This document shows, in pieces, positions 1-10,300 of a stretch of 64,000 nt of DNA (position 1 is its first letter; the number at the start of each line of letters is the position of its first letter). The notes below the pieces were generated by a model. That model saw nothing but the letters and a program-made list of their open reading frames with translations. It ran no database searches and was not told where the DNA came from. The stretch comes from Corythucha ciliata (lineage: Eukaryota; Arthropoda; Insecta; Hemiptera; Tingidae), in NCBI GenBank assembly GCA_038030265.1, contig CM075941.1:41664164-41728163 (forward strand). The letters run 5' to 3'. The position numbers were made by a program, and so were the translations under genes.

Positions 1-129
1 GGGGCCCCCGGCTTGGAATATAAATAATCACAAAATAATTGTTCGGGAGTTACACTCGGCTTAATTTTTACAATTTTGAGGCACTTCTGTTGAAACGATT
101 AAAAATCGTGTTCTAAAATGCCCAAGCCC

Positions 130-690
130 AGAAAATAATGATTTTTAATGGAGAGAAAATCCGGGACATTTGGGTTTTACAGAGCTAAAAATCCGAATAA
201 TTTGGTTTTTGAAGAATTCAGCCGCACGAAATTGGATTTTTCAACCATGAAAATCCGCGAAATTGGCTTTGAAGGCGCCTTATCCACAAAAAGGGGTCTT
301 GAAAGATCCGAGCACGTGAAAGTGAAATTGGTGTATTTAAGCCAAACACCCGAAATGTCCATATTAAATAGCCAAATCCAAGAAATTTGGTTGCTAAAGT
401 GGACAAAACCGTAGGTTTTAAAAGAAGAGAAATCTTCGCAATTGACGGCTTTAAAGGGATCAAATCCTGGAAATTCGATTTTTAAAGATCCCGCTTTTCG
501 AATGAGGGGAAACCTCGCGAAATTGTCTTTTGAAGAGGACATAATTACGAAATTGGCTTGTCGGTTAAGCCAAACACTCGAAATTGATATTTGAAGGAGC
601 CCCCCCCCCCATTGCTTTTTTAAAGAGCTAAGTCCAATAAATTCGGATCTTGAAGGATCTCTCGGTACGAAACTTGAACGTGTTTCAACT
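130..690. repeat. Family B degenerate tandem array (reverse orientation)
   Basis: About 30-33 base units built around GAAATTGGNTTTTNA, with words such as CCGCGAAATTGGCTTTGAAG recurring at near-regular spacing and heavy divergence between units. Open frames across it have no coding character. The first 130 bases (starting GGGGCCCCCGG) may be the edge of an element whose other end lies outside the window. Confidence 0.6.
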
Positions 691-1180
691 TCGCCCCCAG
701 GAACGACGCGTCTCAATGGAGGCCACTCTTACTGTGCTTGCAGTCTGCCTCTGCAGTTCGAAATTTTCCACTTTCGATTAAATTGATCGTGTCCCGGCTA
801 AGTTTGTGAACATTCCCCGTCCAAGTCCTTCGTTTCAGCCGCTTATTTGGGGCTCTTTTGACGGCTACAGAGCCGAATAGATAGGTAATTTCATCGGCTG
901 GACTAGCAAAATATCCTTTCCATAAAAGTGCGAAATAGGTACGGTTCGGTTTAATCTGCTATTAATCGCAAAAAATCCCGCAGTTTCATGGCTGAATTGC
1001 CATTTTTGAACATCGTTAATTTTATTGACAAATAGTCAATGGGGGGCTTTTTGCATCTTTTTGAACGTTGTAACTGTCTTGGGGTTGTAGAATCATAATG
1101 AAGGCAAAGAAATGAAAAATCTTCTCCCCATTGTTTTATTCGAACTATCGTGACCGCGGTTTCGGCAACGCCATTATTTT
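690..1180. other. No recognisable feature
   Basis: AT-rich, apparently unique sequence. I see no splice-compatible reading frame, RNA gene or clear repeat. Confidence 0.4.
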
Positions 1181-1189
1181 CAAACGAGT

Positions 1190-1760
1190 CAACGAATAAA
1201 ACTCAACCGGTGTTGATACTTTTAGGGCACGAATTTATTTTTAGGGTGTATAGAGTAAATTTTTGCAATTTTTCGGGGGCGAAGTAAAGGCGAGAGTGCT
1301 CAGTTTTGGCCATTCTTGGCGCGCTTTTGCCATTTTCATGGCGGGAGTAATCTGTAAAGGCATTTTTAGAGTGCGAATCGTCAGTTTTTAGCCATTTTTA
1401 GAGTGCGTGTAGCCAATTTAGCTGTTTTTCGGACGCCAAGTATCCAGAAAGCCAAGGCCACTTTTCATGCGCGAATGGTCGATTTAGCCATTTTTAGGAC
1501 GCGAATCATGTACTTTTCAGGTATTTTCGTGGCTTCTTAATCGTACGTCTAGCAATTTATAAGGCACGAGAAGTCAGTTTGGCTACTATTAGAGCGACAA
1601 TCGCCAGTTTTGCTATTTTTAGCGTAAATAGTATGTTTAGTCATTTTTAAGGCACGAAAATCTTCATTTTTTGGTGCGACTGTAGTCAGCTTATCCGGTA
1701 TTTTTTTGGGAATACCTAGTTTAGCTATTTGAGGCATGCGAATGGCTATCAAGCCAGTTT
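1190..1760. repeat. Family C degenerate tandem array
   Basis: Roughly 30-35 base units of the form GCGAATCGTCAGTTTAGCCA followed by TTTTTAGG. The words TTTAGCCATTTTTAG and GTGCGAATCGTCAG recur with many substitutions. The same family is seen at 45,590-45,910 and, in reverse, at 50,760-51,290. Confidence 0.6.
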
Positions 1761-1859
1761 TTTGTAGAGCAAAGCATGCAATTTCTGAAACCCCTGCCTT
1801 TTAAGCAAAACCTGAATCCGCGTCTCCACCGGCTGACAGGGGGCCCCCGATAGTTCTTG

Positions 1860-2285
1860 CTGACCAAAAATCAATTTCACGGTGACTAGATTCATCCAAG
1901 AAGCAATTTTGCAGGTCTGGCTATTTTAAAAATATAATTTCTTGTATTTGGCTCTTCTAAAAATCCAATTCATGGATTTGCCTTATCAAAAAACCAATTT
2001 TGTCGTGGGTTTGGCTCTTTAAAAACCTATTTTTATGGGTTTACTCGTTGAAAAATCCAATTTCCCGGGGTTTCGGCTCCTCGAAACACAAAATTTCGTG
2101 GGCTTTGTCGCAGAAAATAAAATTTTGCGTGTTTAGCTCTTTGAAAAATAAATTTTGTGGGTTTGGGTCACCAAAAGTCAATTTTTACGGGGTTTCCACA
2201 TCCAAGAAACTCATTTGGCGGGTCCGGCTCTTTATTAGATCAAATTTTTCGGATTGCAGTCTGTTTCAAAAATCAATTTTGCTAT
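1860..2285. repeat. Family B degenerate tandem array (forward)
   Basis: Units of about 30-34 bases resemble AAATCCAATTTCGTGGGTTT followed by GGCTCTTTGA. It starts soon after the GC-rich word CAGGGGGCCCCCG near 1,837, which resembles a transposon end. An open frame at 2,000-2,437 follows the array and shows a repeated peptide caused by the DNA repeat, so I do not call it a gene. Confidence 0.6.
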
Positions 2286-2289
2286 TTTG

Positions 2290-2665
2290 GCCTATAGTTG
2301 TGCCTTCTCCGTGGTTGAAGCTTTACGTGTTGGTTAGAGCTTTTGATGGTAGGAAATTTGCTCTGGTTAGAGAAATTCTGTTGCTTTGGAGATTTCCTGT
2401 GTTTTGGAGTTTTGCTGGGATTGGAGCTTTGCAATAGTTTGGAGCTTTGCTGGGGTCGGGGCTTTACTTTACTGTGCTTAACTTTTTGTGGTTACTGCTT
2501 TTGGAGGTTATAGCTTTGCTGTACTTGGAGCTTCGTTGTGGTTAGAGCTATAGTCGTTTAAGAGATTTGCTGTGGTTGGCCTTCTTTGTGGTTGGGAGTT
2601 TCACTTTGGTTTGGACCTTTGTTGCGGTTTGATTTTTTGCTGTGGTTGAACCTTTTTTGTGGTTC
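2290..2665. repeat. Family D array (GTGGTTAGAGCTTTT type)
   Basis: Short degenerate units of about 16-25 bases containing TGTGGTTAGAGCTTTT or TGGTTGGAGCTTTG. A second, cleaner array of the same family is at 10,060-10,400, inside the RPGR intron. Confidence 0.55.
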
Positions 2666-3112
2666 AAATTATTAGGCCCTATAGCGAGATAATAATACAA
2701 CAGTTGTGGTCGGGTGGGTGGGGTCTGTGAAAGTGCCAATTGAGTTCCATCTCCGGGTCCAACTATTCTCTCCACGGTGAAGGGGGAGAGGAGGATTTTC
2801 TCACTCAATCTCCCCCCTCTCTCTCTTGGATTGGAGCAGAAGGGGTCTGCTGGGTCGAGGGAACAAACCCCGTGAAGTTTCTTATATTTGAAGGAAGTAA
2901 ACCCGTGAAACTGGTTCATGAAAAGTCTAAATTCGGAGGGATTTTGGTACCGCCACAGTCAGTGGCGTCTATCAGGGGGGGGGGGGTTTGGAGGCGACTT
3001 GCCTCCAATTGACGCAGCCAGGGGGTGAAAAATGATTTTTGTTAACATCCAGGAGGGGATTTGCTCCCCTCTTACTGCGCGAGGGCTTTGGCATATGTAT
3101 ATTTAATGTAGT

Positions 3113-4732
3113 CAGGGCCGGCCCGGCCTTAGGCATTTGGCACCGCCGGACGAATCTTTCATCAGTACCCACATGAAGTAGCCTTCGGGAGCCGCGATCT
3201 GGCTTGGTCTCCATTTTAACGCGAATTGTGTTTTTTTTTCCACACTTCAACGCTTCTTCTTAATTTTATCAGTGAATTAGCGGTTTGTCTCCATTTTATA
3301 CGTGAATTAGAGATTTTTCTCTATTTTTTCCGTGAATTTGTGTTTTTCCTTATTTTAGCCGTTAATGAGAGATTTTCCCCAATTTTACCCGTGAATTAGA
3401 GCTTTTTCCTAGTTTTAACCACGATTAAGTTGCCTCCGCGAAACCGCGACTTGCCATTTTCTCAATTTATTTCTATTAATTTTCCAATCTTCTCAATTTA
3501 TTTCTGTGAATTTTCAAGTTTTTTCAATTTAACCCCCTTATTTGCCTTCTTTCTTCGTTTTAGCCGCTTTAGCGGTTTTCTACATTTCAGCCGTGAATGA
3601 GAGTTTTCCCCCAATTTTCACCGCGAATTAGCGCTTTTTCCCCATTTTGCCACGGATTTGCGATTTTGTTAGCTTTCTGCAGCCACGGAGTTAACTTCAG
3701 AATCAACTTTTAACCGCGGATCATCGTATTGTCCACACGTCAGTGCTTCTTCTCACTTTGATCGGTTAATTAGCAATTTTTCTCGATTTTAGCTGCGAAT
3801 TATAGTTGAACCACATTCTAATGGAACCTAAAAACAGTAAAACCAATTTGTTTTACATATGATTAGGTTCATTTACATCTTGAAATTTTGTTTTAAAAAT
3901 CCATCAGAGTTTGGTTCAACTGTAGTAATTTTTTTCACTTTAGCTTATTACCTATTTTTCTCCATTTAGCTGCGACTTGGCGATTTTATTCGTGAATTAG
4001 CACTTGTTAATAATTTTAACCCCCCCCCCAATTAGCTAAGTATTTTTCTTAATTTTAGCAGTTGTTTAGCGTTTTTTCTTTACTTGTGTAAGCACAGAAA
4101 ATTCTCTCACGAGAATCGGCGATTATTCTGAGTTTCAGACGTGAATTAACCATTTTTCTCAATTTCATCCCCAAATTAGCTCCTGGAGGTTGCATTGAGA
4201 AACCTCGAATTAGTGATTTTTCTCGATTTTGGGCACGAATATTTGCACTTTCCGAACTTTTAGCCACTTCCACTTACCCGAAGTACAGCAAATTAGTGCA
4301 CTTACTCAATTTTAGCCGCCATAAGACCTACAAAAACTGGAGGTCAGCGTATTTCTTCTATTTCAGGCGTAAAGTTGCTTCCGGGAGGCGCGAATTAGCA
4401 GTGCATTTCGCTTGAACTGTGAATTTAGTGATTATTTGTACAAAGGCAATCTCATTCTCTTGACGAAAGAAACACTTCTTAGCAAACAATCTTAGCGGGG
4501 TATTTCCTACATCACGTCACAGAGTGAAACGAAAATGCATTTCCGTCACTGCTAGGACAGCTTTAGTGCGAAACTCGCGGGTAAAGTGGCGCTTTCCTCA
4601 CTCGCTGTGATAAAAACTATTCTAATCTTCTGTCGTCCGCCCTTTCCCCCCTCGGCCCGCTCGTTTTGCTTGACGCGCGCCTTGGGACACGGCGCCCCCG
4701 GGCAGTCCCCCCCCCCCTTAAGGCCGGCACTG
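3113..4732. mobile_element. hAT-like non-autonomous element carrying a family A array
   Basis: The left end CAGGGCCGGC and right end GCCGGCACTG are imperfect inverted repeats. Both are followed outward by AATGTAGT (3,105-3,112 and 4,733-4,740), an exact 8-base target duplication typical of hAT insertions. The interior is almost entirely the reverse-orientation family A array. There is no transposase frame. Sequence just inside the left end (GGACGAATCTTTCA) is also found near 43,100. Confidence 0.8.
3230..4430. repeat. Family A degenerate tandem array (reverse)
   Basis: Many units of about 28-31 bases resembling TTTTTCTCAATTTTAGCCGC followed by GAATTAGCG. Individual units differ widely but the spacing is kept. 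This is the complement of the arrays at 11.2-12.3 and 13.1-14.8 kb. A 7-9 base C-run interrupts it near 4,020. Confidence 0.75.
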
Positions 4733-4935
4733 AATGTAGTTCTTCATGAAAATGAGTCAAAGAAAAGGAATAAAACCAAATAAATAACACTGTATCTTGA
4801 TCGAGTCAGGGAGGTGATTCTGTAACTTTTTCCGTATCGAATTTCATATCGGAAAGTCATGCGATTTCATTCATTTTATTTAAAAATCAATGAAATCAGT
4901 TGACTTTTCAGCTTCACTATTCTGTAATTCTTATT

Positions 4936-5083
4936 GGGCGCTTTCACACTTAAGATTCCGGTATCCGATTCCCGAATCGAGGATACTAAAAATACAATAC
5001 GGCAAACGCGCTTATTCACACTTAAGATTCCGGTATCGGATACTAAAAATATGCGATTCCGGAATCTAAGTGTGAAAAGGGCC
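4936..5083. mobile_element. Small inverted-repeat element (148 bp)
   Basis: The ends are GGGCGCTTTCACACTTAAGA on the left and the complement of GGCCCTTTTCACACTTAGAT on the right; pairing continues through ATTCCGG. The left half also contains a second copy of the terminal word near 5,012. No clear target duplication was found, so the superfamily is open (the ends look hAT-like). Confidence 0.6.
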
Positions 5084-5338
5084 TTAACGCAAGCGTTAGC
5101 GTAATAAACAATTAAGGTGAACCATTGAAAATAATCCGCTGAGAAATTTGGCTAACAGCTAACGCACGCGTTAAGAGTTACAGAAAAGGGGGCAGATCTG
5201 AAACAGAGCACCGCGGCTATAGGTTAAAAATAATAACAACAGTTACATAACAGATACCAGTTTTTGTGCCAATAATAATAATAATAATAACTTATCTGAA
5301 GAGAGCTGGAAAAAACGAAAGGGAAACTAATGCCCGCC

Positions 5339-5747
5339 GTATTTTATGAACGTTCCTTGACATTAAAAGGTGCCCTTGAAATTCATAGAAAAATGTTTTT
5401 TATGATATTTTTAGTAAGATCGCTTAAACTACGAGGGTAGGTAATGCATTCATAAAGTTGTAGCCGTAGGAGCTTACATTGTCAGTCTTCCCTCGTTGAG
5501 GTGCGTCAAAAACGGACCGGTTTCGGCTGTTCGCCATCTTCAGCGCATGGAAGTACAACTGAAACAATACAAGTACAACTTCAGTTGTACCCCCATACGT
5601 TGAAGATGGCGAGCAGCCGAATCCGGTTCGTTTTTGTCGCACCTCAACGATCAAAGACTGACAATGTAGGCTCCTACGGATACGGTTTTTATTGTGATCA
5701 AAACGGTTCCTTCACTCAAGGAAGATTCAAGGAACGTTCATAAATAC
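5339..5747. mobile_element. Foldback element with GTATTTATGAACGTTCCTTG ends
   Basis: The left end GTATTTTATGAACGTTCCTTG is answered at the right by CAAGGAACGTTCATAAATAC. The interior is itself an imperfect palindrome centred near 5,570, with arms containing GGCTGTTCGCCATCTTCA and its complement. A third partial copy follows in inverted orientation (5,755-5,835). A 128 bp relative lies at 53,962-54,089. Confidence 0.7.
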
Positions 5748-6205
5748 GGGCCCTAGGTCCATATTTATGAATATTCCTTGAAGTTTCCTTGAGTCAAGGA
5801 ACCTTTCTAAACAGTTTTGATCACAATAAAAAAGACGAGTGGAAACGAACGGGGCTCCGGGGCTGAATTTCATATTATGCAAATGGTATTCGGTGTGAGT
5901 TCAAGAAGGATTCTATGAATTCGCCCCAACAATGTTTTTCCCCGTCGCATTCAAGAATAAACTCCGTACAAGAATAAACTCTATTTAGATCCTCTGTGTG
6001 TGTGATGGATATCGTCAATTCTGATTGAGGGGGGGGGGGAGCTCTTTTCAGGGGGGGATAGACGCCACTGCCGCCACACCGCTGCCGCCGTCCTTTCTCG
6101 CGATTTTTCGTGGGTTGTTGTTGGTTGTGGGGTGTTTTTCACTTTCCATTAGCCCTTAGAATTAGCATAACTCGCGTCAACTTTGATTGATTTTTGTTGT
6201 TACAG

Positions 6206-6540
6206 TCACGAGGACTCACCACGTTCATCCGTCCCATCATAACGACCCCCAACCATCCCACTCTATGGTAAGGCCCAATTCTCCCCCCCCCCCATCAGCG
6301 TCTTTCACTAGACGAAAAAATACGGGAATTTTTATTCGAACCCACTCCCTCTCACCCCCCCCCACCTCATTTTCTCATATGTTAACTTTACAGGGGGTTG
6401 GTGGTTCGAGCTCAACGTCATCCGCCCTCCCCCCGCCCGATTATCCCGGCCTGGAGTACCCACCCGTCTTCGAACCGGGCACTTATACTTTGGACGCTTT
6501 GTCCTTGCTTCCCAGAAATGCCAATTCTAGGAATCAATGA
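6206..6540 (+). CDS. 3' end of an unrecognised gene (two exons)
   Basis: Two exons fit: 6,206-6,267 after a TTGTTGTTACAG acceptor and ending at GTAAGG, then 6,394-6,540 after an ACTTTACAG acceptor, ending in TGA. Phase is kept across the 126-base intron. The joined tail is about 69 residues: a His-rich stretch, a Gly/Ser segment, then PPPDYPGLEYPPVFEPGTYT and a short end containing LDALSLLPRN. The low-complexity, proline-rich tail could be the cytoplasmic end of a receptor or scaffold protein, but I do not recognise the family. The rest of the gene would lie upstream of the window or be hidden in the repeats. It converges on the RPGR-like gene. Confidence 0.5.
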
Positions 6541-7282
6541 CACCTGTATTCGTGCAATTTTTATTTTATTTTACTCCCTATGTGATATTTGAATCAATTT
6601 GTGCATTTTTTAAACAGAGAAGAGTTAACGAATTATAGAGCTAATTAAAACATTTTTATTTAAGAAAAAAATGTTGTAGGTAATTATTTAATGATGTTTA
6701 CGCTGTCCTCGCCGACTAAACAGCTTTTCTTTTTGAAAAATGAATGTCTTCCTTGAATGTTCCTTCGATCTTTCCATTTACTCGGTAATTTTTCGTATTT
6801 TCCTCTTCTATATATTGATAATAATTATTATTACCTTCAAGGGGACAAAAGGAAAATATAATTTTGTATATTAATGCGATTGATATTTTTATATTAATTT
6901 TGCGTACTAATCTAAATTTATGTGCAGCATGAAATTATTTATTTATTATAGGAGATCGCACGTTTTAGACTGAAAAAAGAAGAAAAAATCAAAAAAGTAA
7001 AAAAATGTGTCTTATAAATGTCGACTTTGTGACTACGTTACCACTTTTCGTTCCGATTTATCCTTTCCGTCAACTCTCAACTCTACGAGGACATAAACAG
7101 AGAATGAAAAATTGTGGGAATCGAACCCACTTAAACCATTTGAGGTACCTGTTTTCGATAAGGTCAAATTCAACTTTCCAAGGAGACTGCGCGGTGTTTT
7201 TGTCGGCGATTCTTAGAAAAGAGTAAGTCGTATTTTTGTTTTTTCAATCAAAAAAATACAAAATTGATACAAAAGCGTACTT
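6541..7282. other. AT-rich intergenic stretch between convergent genes
   Basis: Unique AT-rich sequence that probably holds the 3' untranslated regions of both convergent genes. On the - strand, AATAAA occurs at 7,280-7,285, just past the RPGR coding end. A tRNA T-arm-like word at 7,114-7,130 is discussed under rejected items. Confidence 0.4.
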
Positions 7283-7349
7283 TTATTTTCCAGGTTGTGG
7301 TTGGAGGGCACGATGAGATTGCCGTCGTCTTCTTCGTCTTTTGTCTCTG

Positions 7350-10300
7350 TCAAGACCTCGATCTTTCGTGGAAAAATTTAGTCGACTCAACGGGCCAAAT
7401 TCGTGAGAAAAAAAAAAAAAAAACGTAAGTGGACTTACTTTGCAATCTACCGATTTATCCGAATATTTGTCACGGATTGTCTGGCAATGTTCGTCTTTTG
7501 TTCCTATACGGTTGTCGTCGTCGTCGATGACCATTTCCATGCTTGTAGCCTCGTTTGTCTCCTCCGAATTTTCCGATTCCGTTGTAGAAGGAGGAAGGAG
7601 AGGAGGAGGAGGAGGAGAAGACGAAACAATAGGATGGGTCGGTGTTTTATTACACGGCAGAGTCACCCCTCCTCCAATGACGTTCGGTGGTGAGGAGTGC
7701 CTCTGCAGGGGGGGAAGAAGAAGAAGTGATTTTTGATTAGTTTCGAAAACGCTGTCGTCTGACGAGGTGATGCTGCAAATGTCGGCGAGTAAAGACTGTC
7801 GCCGAGTTGCGAGCACCATCGTGTGACAGCCGCCGCAGCTAACCTTTCAATTTTTGATGGGCGAAAAAAAAGTCTTTAAAATCTTGAAAACACCTGGTGC
7901 GGGGGGGGGGGGTTACCTTGGTTGCGTCAAATCCGTGAAGTTTGTTGACTCGAGTAGGAACCGTCAATTTATCGAATTTAATTCCGTTGTTTCTTTCGAG
8001 AACGGCTTTACCGTGTCGATTGTCACCGAAAGTGTACAGTTCGCCACCCTCTGTCACGACTGCCGTGTGATTCTCACCGAGTGACAGGTGGGCCGCCTTT
8101 TTATTATTCAAAAACGTTACCCTGACTGGACGTGACACTTCATCATCGCCCTGGTGGTGCTTCTCGAAACCAAGCTGACCCCGGTCATTAGACCCCCACA
8201 TATAGACGTCCCCAGCTTGGGAAATGGCTCCCGAATGATTTCCACCCGCGTCGACCATCATAAACGACGTTGCGTCGTTGTCGTTCAGGTCGATTTGAGT
8301 CGGCGTATGAGTCGTCAAACGGGGCGGTGATCCGAGTTTTCCATATTCCCCCTCTCCAAAAGACCATATCCGTCCATCGACCGTTAAAATCAGCGTGTGG
8401 TAGTAACCGCAAGCGACTTGAGCGCACTCAAATTCGAGGGGTAAACGCTTCGGAATCGGCACGCTTGAACACACATTCGGGTCGAGCCCCAGCTGTCCAC
8501 ATTTGTTACTCCCCCAGAGAAACAACTGCCCTTTCTCTGTAACAAGAAGTGTTTATTGCCTAAAAATGTGAAAAACTTAAAAAAAAAAATTTTAAACACC
8601 TCTTTACCATCAATACCGGCCGAATGACAAAAGCCTGCCGAAATGTGCGACAATTTCACTGATGACTCAAACTGAATCGGTTCGAAATTGTCGCGATCGT
8701 CGAAATCGTTCAAACCGAGTTGACCGTCATCGTTTTTCCCGCACGAAAAAACTTCGCCATTTTCTGTCAAAAACGTACAATTTATATGAAGGTGGGGGGG
8801 GGAAGAGTCAACAAAAAAAAAAGTCAATACGCACCCGTTAATGCGAGCGAATGAGCGCCGCCGCAGGCAACGGTCTTCGTTTTGTATGATTTAAGCCCTG
8901 CGAACCCACCCGTCAGCCCAAAAAAAAAAATTGTTTTTAATCATCGATTGTCAATTTTGTGGGCGGTGATTGGTGTGGGGAGGGAGGCGGGTAAATTCAC
9001 CTTTGACACAGTTGGGTCTTGAAATGGCGCACCTGTGATTCAGTCCAAGTTCTCCGTGTGCGTTACGTCCGAAGCTGAAAATTCGACCTTTACCTGTGGG
9101 GAAGTCAAAGATAGTTCATAGTTCAACCACCAGTGGCGGATCTAGGATTTTATTTTGAGAGGGGTTCGACCATAAGCTTCGCTCATCACAACAGTGCCCT
9201 GACGAAAAACCTTAAAATGTCAACATTTTAGAGGCAAATACCGGCGAAATTGGGAGGTTCCTGTCTGAAATTCACGATATTGCACGATCCAATTTGCATC
9301 CATTTTACGGGTGGTCAGCTTTGTGATCACAAACGTGAGCGATATATAATAATTAGAATAGACCCGTAAATAAAATTAATATTTATTAGACTTCAACTTT
9401 AACGCCCCATCTAGTGACGTGACACTGGAGTCAACGAAGGCGTTGAAAATGGCCTCGAAGGCCGAAAACTAGTTCCGCCGAAAAAGTAAATAATTCGTGA
9501 AGAGGACTGAATCTTTCATATTAGTCCAATTTGCACGTGCGATTTTTTTTTTTTTTTTTTTTTTTTTTTGCCGTGGATTATGCCGGGCCCTAAACACCGA
9601 TCAAAGCCTGGCAAATATAACCACGAAATTATATCCTCAGAGACAAAAACTGTGAGATATAGCAAGTTTCGGGTCCAAATATTCACGAAATTTCTGGTTT
9701 CTGGTCCGTCTTTCGCAAAATTTGCAAGTTTTTGGCATTTGTTTTCGAGAAATTCCGTTACGGGGTACCCGGGACAGTCCCGGTCTCCCGGTTTGTCTGA
9801 TTTTGTCCCGCTTCTGGGCAAGGTCATCCTGGGGTGCAATTTGTCCCGGATACATTTCTGAAAAATTGGCATTGGGCATATAATAATTTTTACTATTTAA
9901 ATGAAGATGCGCCTCGAACCTGGCCTGATCCCTGAAGTGAGAATAGTTAATGAAAATCGTCCTATTCGTTTGATCAGCCGATTTTTTTCTTTTCCACCTT
10001 TCAGATACTTTTTTTAAAAATCTACGTGATGTCGAATGTTTTTGTGGATCTCTTTTTCTGTGGTCAAGGCCAGGGCTTTTCGTGGTTAAAGCTTTTTGTG
10101 GTCAGAGCTTTTTGTGATTTGTGCATTTTTGGTTAGAGGTTTTTGTAGTTAGAGCTTTTTGTGGTGGGAGCGTTTTGTTATTTGCGCTCGGTTGCTGCTT
10201 TCTGACGTTATTCAAGCTTTTTGTGGTTCATTTATTTTGTAGTTAGAGCATTTTGGGGTTGCAGCTTTCGGCTTTTGGTCTCTTTTGGTTCAAGTTCTTG

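Larger units (their letters stand above)
2958..6070. mobile_element. Probable composite inverted-repeat element
   Basis: The left end has CAGTGGCGTCTATC followed by a G-run (2,960). The right end has a G-run then GATAGACGCCACTG (to 6,070), which is the exact complement over 14 bases. CCGCCACA lies immediately outside the right end and two bases outside the left end, as an 8-base duplication would. The interior holds the 3,113-4,732 element and two small inverted-repeat elements, which implies nested insertions. No transposase is visible. Confidence 0.5.

Noticed and set aside
2000..2437. 145-codon open frame
   Set aside because: Its first two-thirds translate the family B repeat, giving periodic FxSLKNKFCGFG-like peptide. 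There is no splice or family support.
7090..7200. tRNA T-arm-like word GTGGGTTCGATTCCCAC on the - strand
   Set aside because: The T arm and box B are perfect, but no matching acceptor 5' strand, D arm or anticodon stem could be placed upstream. At most it is a tRNA-derived remnant.
7403..7736. Open frames on the + strand opposite the RPGR tail
   Set aside because: They are shadows of the low-complexity Pro/Ser/Glu coding exon on the - strand; that exon has phase-matched neighbours.
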